From Takifugu bimaculatus (lineage: Eukaryota > Chordata > Actinopteri > Tetraodontiformes > Tetraodontidae): 64,000 nt of DNA. The stretch lies in the NCBI GenBank assembly GCA_004026145.2, contig CP034988.1, positions 12,289,481-12,353,480 of the forward strand, in the 5' to 3' direction. A model generated the notes under the pieces. That model was not told the DNA's origin, made no database searches, and saw nothing but the letters and a program-made list of their open reading frames with translations. Below, one piece after another: positions 13,575 through 25,300 of the stretch. The position numbers were made by a program, and so were the translations under genes. The first letter of the stretch is position 1. Every line of letters starts with the position of its first letter.

Positions 13575-14716
13575 TTCTTCAGATGTGCTCAAAAGATTCA
13601 CCCAACTTGTCTTTTGTAGATGGTTTTCTTTTTTATGTGCGGTTTGATTGATACACAATTCTGTCAGGACTGAAGAGCAAAATTTGTATGCAAGCAAAGT
13701 AAACGTGTCGAGACGGCGTGTTGTGAACGCTCACACTGATTTTATGCTGGTGTTGTGTGTCTGGCAGGAACAGTGTTGTTGTAAACACTGAGCGGAACCA
13801 TGTTCCCCTGTGTTGCATGACACAGCGGGAGTGGGCTCCAATGGAAAAATGAGTCAAATGGTCCATCCATCCATTTTCTTTTTCAAAAGCTTTTTTTTCC
13901 ATTAACAAATGACTTTTATGGGATTATCCTTAACATAATAAACACGCGCTTTTCTTCCGGTGGCTGCGCCGCCTGTTCACAATCACGAGTACACAGGAAG
14001 TCGCCCTTCAGAGCTTCTAAATGCAAATACTGGAAGCAGCTTAATAAAATCAGTGGCAAACAACATAGTTTTTTGATGATTCCTTTGAAAAGTAATTCAA
14101 AGGATGTTCTCTCATGAACAATAATGATAAATAGGCAAATGGGTTGAGTTTGTGGCATTTCCAGTCCCTGGCTTGTTAAAACAGCTGCAAATGTTTGCGG
14201 TCACCATGTGTAAAGATTTTTGGCCACATTTTTAAAACATATTTTAAAGGTGTTTGATCGTTGCTTGATATTTCTCATTCACAAGTGTTTCAGCCATTTG
14301 CTCCACAATTTGATTAAATCTCAATGATTGTGTCTTTAATTAAAACCTGGAATTAGGGATTTTATGGCTAAAAGGATTCACTTTGCCATTTCAAACGTCC
14401 CAGGGTGCATTTTCCCAGTGTTTGTGCATCAGTGTCTGGAAACTGATTTGAGATCACTTTTACATTTTTTTTATTACCTTTAATGTCATTACAAATCAAA
14501 TGTTATGGGTCCCGGGGTTGGTACCCAAATGTCTGTAATGGCAAAATAATGAAGAAACATCGGGTGTTCTTCCAGGGGTGGCAGAGATCGCCCGGGCAAC
14601 AAACGTATATTATGTATATATTTAACGGATATATGTATTGACAATAAAAACTTGACAAAAAGGAATGAGAGTATGCAAACCTTTACCCATAGTATGGTAT
14701 AGTACATATATGTGTG

Positions 14717-14755
<39 letters not shown>

Positions 14756-17700
14756 TTGCTCTTCAATGACCTGTTATTGACATTTCATGGAAATCTGTTC
14801 ACAACTTGAGTTACCGTAATTCCCGGACTATACCCTCATCAACGTGGAAAATACTAGAAGAAAAGCATATGATGTGACGCTTAAGTTAAAGCGATCACTC
14901 TGGCGGTCAAAGAAGGAAATCGAGCTGCCGCGCGTAATCTTGGCATTATGGTAATCAATGGCGAGAAGGTGGAGACGCCCGCCTGAAGAACTGATCCAAA
15001 GCAAAAAGACAAAAGCTTTTAGACGTAAACATCGCAGGTGGCCCGAGCTTGAAAACGTTCTGGAAGACTGGGTCAACACAGAGAGCAGGCGGCCGCGGTG
15101 TTTCCGCTGTACAAACCAGACGGAAGGCAAAAGCAATCGCCACCGCCATGAAAATAGAAGATGGCAGAGGTGAAATTATGTTGCCACTAGCTAGCGTATC
15201 AAAGGCTGTACCACCTATTGAAAACAGGAGAAAATTATTTTGTGCATAATGAAAATTTTAAAAGTAACGTCACATGTTCGCATATTTTGCAGTTTACCAC
15301 AGATTTCTGCACACAACCGCTAAAAGCATTACTACCGAATGTGGCAAGTTGCTTACAAAAAAAAAAATCCATGGGTTATTTTCTGGTGGGGAGCCAGCTA
15401 AATTAAAGCTAATGAGCAGAATTGTTTGTCTCGACTCATTTTCCTATCGCTTATACAGTTTAGGGTAGCGGGGGAATTGTTAGTTGGGTTTTAATTGCTA
15501 AAGGACAACTGCTGCTGTTAAAAAAAAGAATCTCTGCTATAATTTATTATTATCATCTCCTCATTAAATGTGGTTTCTTGATGCTAAAATGGACCAGCTG
15601 AGTCACAGTAGATCGAGGTTGAAATGGGACTTTTGGCATTAAAAATGCTTCTTTTCATGTGATATTGGCCTTGTGAAAAAAAATAATAGTAACTTTAAAA
15701 ATAAGGCAATTTGACCCCAGCATGTGTCAGATTATAACTTTCTCCTCAGCATGAAGTCGCCTGGAAAAGGAATGAAGAAATAATGGCCTCAATCGCCCCA
15801 AAAGGCTCCAAACCTGACTTAGATGTAGGGCTTAATGCATGGTATGCATTAGTGTAGCTCACAATACATTTGAAAAAAAACAACAAGAGGAAATCTTAGC
15901 AGCTAAAAGCAATGTAGCCATTATTCTGTTCACATTCTTAAGCGTTTAGGGAGGCCAGTTGAATTGGGCTGTTTGAAGTGCTTTGGGCAACATTTCCTGC
16001 TGCTCTCTTGCCTTTGAGCTTGTTTCTTCTTTTACATTTTTAAATTTAAAAAAGGGAAAACAGCTCACACTCGTTCTACTCAGACATGGGATCTATATAA
16101 TCTCACGAATCTATTTTATGAAACCTTACTGTGCTCAATGGATGCGCACCATCATACCCTCCCCCCACAACCCCTCCCAAAAAAAAAAAAGGAATCCATT
16201 AGACGCCACCAGAATGAGTTGTGCTCTTCCGTGCAGTGCATTTTAAACACTGTCAGCATTTTATCAAACCAAGCATGTGCAATCTTCATTACACGTGCTG
16301 GAATTGCATCAAGGTCATGGGACGTCCTTGAGGATCCATTTCTTATATAGGTTTGGAATGTGGATGAGGGAGATCCCACCAGCACCACTGTTTGAGTTGC
16401 GTTATGTAATGAGCTTTCGCTGCTCCCCACAGACATAATGTCATTATGGAAATACATAACCTGGATCCCCTTCCCCATCACTTTCATCCTCTCAGCTTTG
16501 CGTACCCCTGAACAGGTCGTTAGAAATGGATTATAGTTTCCCTCTGAGAAAACCGCCCCGTGTGACCTCTTATCTTTGCTTCCGAACTGGACTAATATGT
16601 ATCGGTGAAGGTATAATCACTCCCTCAATTCATCACAATCATCTGTAGGAGCTGGCAACAGTATTTCTACAAGCTAAAAGTAAGAAAAGCATCCACCAAT
16701 GACTGTCATAGCTCATCTCCAGTACAGTGATTTAAATAAGGGGGGAATGCAGGCTGACTTGTTTTCAGGGAGATGTTTACCTGCCAAAAGGCTTCCTCAA
16801 GCTAGGGTGGTAATACGTTAGCAGACCAGGCGCCATCACATTCACAGGGCCCCCCCAGCTGTAGTCCTCCTCAGCCCAGTCCTGGCAAGTAAAAAAACAC
16901 ATAAAAGGAGTGTCACTAACTAGCTTTTATTGGAAATACATCATTCTCATGTCTGGTTCTCAGTCAGCCTGTTCATGGTAATTGTGGTAGTTGAAACCTG
17001 AGTCCAGTTGCAAAGATTCAGCTTCCAGAAATACATATTTATATAAAAAGCTAGCTGAGCTTTGTAAATATTGAGCTTTTCTACCTCTGATGATTTAATT
17101 TACGATGTTTCTGAAATATGAAGATGGTTGCCCTGACTACAACATTTGGTGTGTCCAGCTGCTGCGGCATTGAAAGCAGCCCATCACCCTGGCGTAGAGT
17201 CTGTATACTCCCTGAGATCTTCATCAGTAATGTTCTCCCGTCTCATCCAGCACTCAAGCTAGAGGCTCTGCTTTAAATCATGAATAGATCTGTCCAGTTT
17301 ATCTTTTTGAAACTCAGACCATTGAGTTTTTGTATATCTTGCGACAGCACATGACATGAACCTGTGGTACTGTATGAGGCAGACAGTAATGACAGTCGCT
17401 GAGGGCCCACATACTCCCCGGTAGCCTCTATGACTAAATCCTTATCCAGAAACGTAACTAATGTATGCATACTAATTAACAGAGAGGGAGAGAGATCAAA
17501 TCTGATTTCCCCCCAAAAAACACAAATCTGAAAAGCCTTGAGAGGGAGTCCAGGAGTATTAGTCAGCAGAGCAGGGGCCCAGGAAATCAAACATTCTCCT
17601 CTTAGAATTGTGAGCATAAAACGCTCAAGCTAAGTTCGTAAGTTGTTTATTCATTCGTTATCTGTAACTGCTTAAAGGGAGCCTAAGTTTGCTGGACAAG

Positions 17701-19307
17701 TTGCCAGTTCGTTGAAGAGCACCGATTGCCAGAGTCAGGTCACTAGTTTGGAGGCTAGCTACTATGTGTTTCACACATATTATCACTGTGCACCAAAGGA
17801 GGCCACTCAGTTACAAGGCTGTATTGAATTGTATTATGATGTATTCACGTTCTACTCAGAAATTTTGAGCATTAGGAAATGTTCAATTACACTATCATGA
17901 TGTAACATTTTGCTAGTGTTGGGAAAAAAGTGAAATATTCAAAGCTACAGTATTTTTGTTGTTTTTCACAGCAGTATACAATAAAAGACAGCACAGTAGC
18001 TGACAATAACAACGTAAGATGATCATTTTTAAGTGTCAACAGATATTTTGATTGGCGACAGTCCCATGATGCTGCTGTTCGTGAGTGACTAAGTGACATA
18101 CACAAGGGTGGGCTGTTTTGGGTTATTAGAGAACTGTAACCCCTTGGCTATTTCAATATAATAGCAAAGTGCAGGCTAATTTTTTTAGAACTCAATTTTA
18201 CTCACTCATGCTGTTGACAGAGCCAGGCTAAAGTTCCTAAAGAGGTTCCTTCAGCTAGTGGAGGGAATTGTGAAGCAGATTGAAACTGTTGCGGTCAAAA
18301 AACAGTGTGTAATGTATGCCGGTATGAAAATATATTTGCAATCAGAGGTGTAATAAACTGGTTTTAAGTAGCCTGTTATGGTACTTAAGCCCACACTATT
18401 AGTGGGCAAATCACCAAAATATGAATAAGGTGCCTAATAATACATCATTTACATACTAATACTCTTTTGAGTGTTTGTAAAAAAAAAAAAAAATACTCAG
18501 TGTATTACACCAGACACCATTTAAGCAACACTAAAACTGAGGTGTTAGGTGGAGGCAGGATTCAGGGTTCAGCTCTGAGCCCCCTTTTTGGTTGCTATGG
18601 AGGGGAACAGGCTGACAGGTGAGGTTGGTCAGGAATCCATGTATTGTACTGTTTACTGTGTTGAGATCAGGCTGCAGGGTAGGGAGAACCCAGAGGGGGT
18701 GGAGGTATGGAGAGGAGAGCTATGAAGGTCAGCCAAGGTGATAGACAACACGCGTGTAAATGTGAAGGAGCCAGGTGCAGCGGTGGATGGTGGTTTGTGG
18801 GTGCTTTGGTCTCTCTGGTGTTTGGTGGTCCGGGGGGTGTGGGATCTAGGGGTTGTGGGGCCTCTCAGCCAGATGGGGCAGCCCTTGGGGTGTTCTGCCT
18901 CTGGGGGTGCAAAGGGTGTGTCACTCCTCATCGCCTGGTGTTGGTGTCTTTTGCTACGTGGGCCCTCTGGTTGGCCTTTACGTCTGTCCTGCCCAGCAGG
19001 GGTCATTGGGTGTTCTGTCTTTCTATGCTGCTTGTGGACTCGTTGCCTGGTTCAGCGTGGGGGGGCTAAACTGTTCCAGTCTTACTCATCAGTACACCAA
19101 GTGGCAGACTTAAACATACACACATTACACAGACATACGCTCCTAAAGGTTCGCGGGGGGCTAGAAGGCAGATGTTGTTGATTGTGGCTGCTTGTTTTCA
19201 GTGTTGTTGTGGTCTAAATGTGTTTATTATCACCATCATGTTGAATGATGTTCATAAGTATCAGTGTACAAAGGTATGAATACACAACTTTGTGGGTCCA
19301 TAAGGGC

Positions 19308-19375
<68 letters not shown>

Positions 19376-22300
19376 GCTTTTATAAGTCTGAATGAATGTA
19401 TGTGTTGTTGTTTTTGTCAATTTCTACTTCTCTTCTGTGGTCTTCTATTCTGCCATCTCTTTAATTTTTAGTTGATTTTTATCATATCTAAGTCAGTTTA
19501 TTTATCTATTTATTTAGGTTTTGTATTGATGTTTTTGGAGTTTTCTTTCTAGGGCTTGCTTGGTCGTTCTTTGTCTGTCTTGTCTTGCTGTAATTGTTCG
19601 TTGATTTCCCAGCAGTCAGGTCCGACATTCATTAATTAAATACATTTTTTATATTCATCATGTCACAGGAGGGCTTTGTTGAGCAAAAGATAAGTAAAAT
19701 GGAGGATTTTAAGTGATTAGGGTCAACTGGCTATGTGACTGGATATGGTGGGAATGGGTGGGGATGGGTGTGTTTTGGCCATCAAACAATACTAAACCTC
19801 TGTATTTCAGTTCTAAGTTTTAAAAGAGAGGTGTCTATAGGTTTATACTTGCGTTTATCCTCATCCTTCTACAGTATCACTGTTGGTGTGAATCCAAATA
19901 TTTTATCTGCTATCACCGTATTCTTCTCTTGCTTTGACAGAACTATAACTGAAGTAATATTGGCCACCCACCACCTTGACACTATCAACTCCCACATGAG
20001 AGATTTCTTTGGCTCATTTTAGGAGACTAATGGTGCATTTTCTCTGCAGTTTCTTCATCATCACTTTATTTTAACTATACTTGTTTCAGTATCAGATGGT
20101 TTTTTTGCTCTGACCTCCAGTACAGCAGTTGTTATGGTGACATTAATTGTGCTTCTACAGCTGTCTGAATAACGCAGTTGAGAATGTTGTTGAGATATTG
20201 CACTGATTTATGGATTTCTGGCTGTTCGTTGGAATGATGGTCCCAACCTGCTAAATAAAACAGGAGAGTGTGGGAAACTTTTCCATGTTGGGATGTTTAT
20301 GAGCTAAAACATGAGTGAGAACAACAGAAATTAGAGGTCTGACCAACCACAGCTGGTAGAGGTCTGTGTTGGATTCAACATCACCTTAAATAATTGCCAG
20401 ACACCTGCTACTAAAGTTTACTGGTGAATAAAAAGTGGTATCGTGAAGATAAATAAAAACCCAACCAATACGCCCCCCCCCCCCCATTCCAGGCTCCACC
20501 TCTCAGCACTACACTTCTAAGAGGGATTCAGTCTCAAGGTGCCACGACAGGAAAGGCATTGGGCCAGATTCACCAATATGTTCTTAAGAATCTTCTTAGA
20601 TTCTTTCTTAAGTTAAGTCATAAACCCTACGTCAGATTCACCAACGCGTTCGTAAGCCCCAGAATGTTCGCAGCTGTGTTCTTAGATTGATGAATGCCAT
20701 CTGTTCGTAAGTTGAAAGCGCGTGCCAGGTGAGTCTAATTAACATACGATTAGCATAAGTCACCGCCCACTAATGCCCATAAAAGGAACTGCAGCAGGAC
20801 CCTGTAGACAGAGCAAAAAGCAGCCAAATGCCCAAAGCGAAATGCCCAAAGCTTGCCTCTCCACGCCTGATTTCTGACGCCGTGTTGAACAATCAAGAAA
20901 GGATGGCTAACACGCTTGATAAAATTGCCTCAACCCTGATGACTATAGCCAACACGCTTAAAGAAATCAACGAGAATGTAAAAAAAGAAGAATGTAAAAA
21001 AAAATAAACGTGTAAAAGCTGTGCTCGGATTGTGACAATAATGCATTTTATTCACAAACGGGCAATTAATCGCGCTCGAACGTGAACCGCGTGCCTGCAG
21101 TCTGGCCCCATCATTGCATCAGGACGCACATCCTCACGGGGTTGTGGCTCTGTCCAAACACATCCAGCGCCCCTTTAAAATGCCGATGGTGCGTTCAATG
21201 GTGGAGCTACTGCGCGCATGCATCTGATTGAATAAAATTTCCTGTGGAGTCTGAGGGTTGGTCAGTGGTGTCAACAACCAGGGAGCTAGGGCATATCCTC
21301 GATCCCCTAATAAAATAAATCAAGATAAAATCAAATAAAAAGACAGTTTTGGCATGGTTTCCAATTTGGTTGATTAATGTTAAGTCATTGGCACATTTAC
21401 GTAATTTTAAAATTCTCCGTAAATCACCAAAAATAGGAAATAAACAAATAAATAAATAAATATGACAGAATTATCATTGTAATATTGAATTTTATTGAAC
21501 TGCACAAGAGAAGAAAACACAATCAATCTGGCCCATTGTTATGCACCATCACCAAGATCAAGGTTGTACTGTAAGACCTCCAGACAATGGGCCAGTTTCA
21601 CGAAGCGTTCTTACGAACAAATTTGTTCTTAAGTCCCATTTACGAACAGTTGACGAAGATTGTGGCATTCACCAATTTCTTCTTATCCTGGATTTATTCG
21701 TAGGTAAGAACAAATCCTACGAACACTCAGGAGTACTCTTGCGCACATTTCAGTGCCGACATGTTGGCATGGTTGTGTTTTCTTCTCTTGTGCAGTTCAA
21801 TAAAATTCAATATTACAATGATAATTCTGTCATATTTATTTATTTATTTGTTTATTTCCTATTTTTGGTGATTTAGGGAGAATTTTAAAATTACGTAAAT
21901 GTGCCAATGACTTAACATTAATCAACCAAATTGGAAACCATGCCAAAACTGTCTTTTTATTTGATTTTATCTTGATTTATTTTATTAGGGGATCGAGGAT
22001 ATGCCCTGGCTCCCTGGTTGTTGACACCACTGACCAACCCTCAGACTCCACAGGAGTTTTATTCAATCAGATGCATGCGCGCAGTCGCTCCACCAATGAA
22101 CGCACCATCGGCATGTTAAAGGGGCGCTGGATGTGGACACAGAGCCACAACCCCGTGAGGATGTGCGTCCTGACGCAATGATGGGGCCAGACTGCGGGCA
22201 CGCGGTTCACGTTCGAGCGCGATTAATTGCCCGTTTGTGAATAAAATGCATTATTGTCACAATCCGAGCACAGCTTTTACACGTTTATTTTTTTTACATT

Positions 22301-25300
22301 CTTCTTTTTTTTACATTCTCGTTGATTTCTTTAAGCGTGTTGGCTATAGTCATCAGGGTTGAGGCAATTGTATCAAGCGTGTTAGCCATCCTTTCTTGAT
22401 TGTTCAACACGGCGTCAGAAATCAGGCGTGGAGAGGCAAGCTTTGGGCATTTCGCTTTGGGCATTTGGCTGCTTTTTGCTCTGTCTACAGGGTCCTGCTG
22501 CAGTTCCTTTTATGGACATTAGTGGGCGGTGACTTATGCTAATCGTATGTTAATTAGACTCACCTGGCACGCGCTTTCAACTTACGAACAGATGGCATTC
22601 ATCAATCTAAGAACACAGCTGCGAACAATTCTGGGGCTTACGAACGCGTTGATGAATCCGACGTAGGGTTTTCTTAAAAAACTTCTTAATAACAACTTAA
22701 GAAAGAATCTAAGAAGATTCTTAAGAACATATTGGTGAATCTGGCCCAATGTTTCCTTTGCCCTGTATGACACAAAAAATAAAAGAGGTCCCCAATCTCT
22801 TTGCCTGAAAATTGATGACAACGATCAGGTTGCTGATGGAAATATGGAAATTGTTGAGAAAAAAGGTCCATCTGTTCAATAAAATCACCTGAGAAACTCC
22901 CATTTTAATCGCCATTGTTGCCTAATTTTGAGCCGCTGGGGAAACGTATTTAAAGTCACTGACTGAGTTTAGCCTTTTAAATGAGACCAGGTCCATCTCA
23001 CGCAGGCGGCATTTCTTGAACTCAGAGGATGAAAAATAGCCAGAACATAAAAGCATCCTTTTCTCCTGACCCTGTAATGGATGTCTGTACCATCAGCCTA
23101 TGTGATTAGTGCATGTGGATTACAAGAATATGGCCCCAATCCTCTCTTCAGCCCACCCCAAACCATGTGGAAACTAAAGTTGCTTTTGTTTCCTTTAAAA
23201 CATTACAGGAATCAAGCATCATTTTATAAACAAGGGCTCTTGGTGGACTCCAGGGCCAAAGCAAATTGGGGTGACGCATTCCATCAGACATCTGCATGTA
23301 AACCACTTACTTTTTCTTCATAGTGGATGAAAGATGCAGCCTCAGGGCCCAGATATTTGACCAGGCTGGAAAGCACTGCTTTTCGTCTCTCTGCACTCTG
23401 CAAACAGAGGGAAATATGCCCAGTGCCAACAAGTTACTGATATTACACCTCCCCATCACTCACATCCAACACCAAGGGTAGCTCAGATAGATACCAGAAA
23501 TAAGCCCAAGCACACGGTCTCCGGTCTCTGGAAGCAACAGTTAATTTAAATTACTCGAGCATGGTCAGCACACGCTGCTGGTGATATTAGTTCTCACCAT
23601 GAGTTATGGGCTGATGGGCCCAACAGCAGAAATCCGCATAAAACACGATGTCAGAAGCTACTAAACTGTCTGGGAAGCCTCATCTGCATGTCACTTGGTC
23701 TTAAATCCCCAAATCCTGTTGATTTGCTGGAAACCCGCAAACAGCACATTTACAAGACATTAAGAGGATTGATTTAGTGTCTTAGTCCCAATAAACTATA
23801 GAAATGGAATAGACTAAAGAGAATTTAGCTCGCTCAAGCATGTTTTCAAATTATAGGAAGGTGATTTTATTCCATTTAAAAAGGAGCAACTGCCCTTGAA
23901 TGGGCTTCGATTTAAAAAGAACATAAAGAAGAAAAAGGTTTCATGATTGACAGGAAGCAACACAGCCAGGTCACCGAACGAAGGCCGCCCAAAGGTGATA
24001 GAGGGACGTGGAGAGTAGATCAGCACTTAGCTTTTTGCATAAATGTACTGAGGCAGAGTTAGTCTTTTAGCAAACCTTGCTATTCCCTTCACCTTCACAC
24101 ATCATCAACAATGTTGTCTTTTGTGCACCAGTGAAACCAGTTAGGGTTAGTTTGTTCATTATCAAGCACCTGCTGCAGCTCAGTACAGCTGGGGACTGTT
24201 TAGTTAGACTAATGACTGAAATGTCAAAGCACATGATTCATTTTTTTTCTCCACTTGGAGGAAATGCTGTGGGAATAAATCCGTTAACATAGAAGGAACT
24301 GGAGAAAAAAAGATAGATGTTATCTGCAAAATAGGTGCGCTGGAGCCTTGACGCATAATCATATAAGATGGTTTTTGTCAACTGTGCCAATTTCAATTTT
24401 TTTGTACAGCTCTCCACCTCGCGGATCAGACTCGCTTCTCAAAATGGGACATAAAGTGCAACTGAGCAATTTTCCATTTTTCTAAGCACCATAGCACATC
24501 CATTTACTGCATCCTGGGAAGGGATATTTGTGGCATTCGTGCAAAAGTCGGTGGTGTTTAAAATGTAAAATTGTTAAATGTCATTAAGGGGGGGGGGGGG
24601 GCATATTTTAATAGAAGGATGTTACAGTTGAGAATATTCATCCAAGAATAACTGCAATAAATTGAAATCCACCAATGGGAAGCAGCTAGAGTTACTCCCT
24701 CCGTGATTCTGTAAACGTGTCCTGCACTTTTGAGAAGACGGTGACTTGCATTTCCGTGTCCTTTGTTAAATTCATAATCAGAAAACACCATTTTTTTCAA
24801 ACCAGTCAGCCTTGTCTAAAAGAGAGAAGAAACAGTGCGGACCATTTAAAAGTCCCAGCAGAAAGCGGAGCAATGAGAAAATGCTGCCAGCCTGCTTCTA
24901 AAAGCCGCGCACGTGTCAAAAATGTTCAAAACACGGCGTCCTCAAAAGAGTCCAGTCCTTTAAAAACTGGAACTTGTACTTGTAGATGTGTCCTGCGGTG
25001 TCCGCAAACACATCCTACGTCTTCCCCTCGTGTTCTGGGAGTTTCGCTGCCTTTCGTCCAAAAAGGCCTCGACGGGATCCAAGCAGCCTCCAAGACGGAG
25101 CCGAAATTGCTCGCTCCTCTGAAACTTGTCCACAGCTTGGTCACCTAATGTTTATGGACGCACTGAGTGGGCGCAGTGAGAAATGTGGGCAGGAGGTTGT
25201 ACTGTCAAAATAAACAAGACAGACCCGACCGCCCATAAAGCTGCTCATTTGTTTAACAGATGATTTGAAATGCTGCTGAGAGAGCGCTGCTTATTACCAG

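Larger units (their letters stand above)
9681..16780 (-). other. Amine oxidase intron 11
   Basis: The intron is 7.1 kb. It holds TTGG/TTAG and ATCC arrays, a solo LTR (12234-12690), TA and TG microsatellites and a pogo/Tigger transposon relic (about 14815-15175). No further exon of the host gene fits the phases, which run directly from exon 11 to exon 12. Confidence 0.8.
16882..23310 (-). other. Amine oxidase intron 10
   Basis: The intron is 6.4 kb. It holds a G-rich low-complexity stretch (about 18540-19070), a long TG run, a C-run near 20470-20483 and two inverted Harbinger-derived elements (20561-22747). I find no missing exon. Confidence 0.8.

Noticed and set aside
18653..19181. Overlapping open frames of 117-147 codons
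   Set aside because: They arise from biased G-rich composition on both strands; the peptides are low-complexity and have no domain.
23398..23405. Nearer acceptor TTTGCAG for amine oxidase exon 10
   Set aside because: It would shift the frame; the acceptor at 23391 gives the phase needed by exons 9 and 11.
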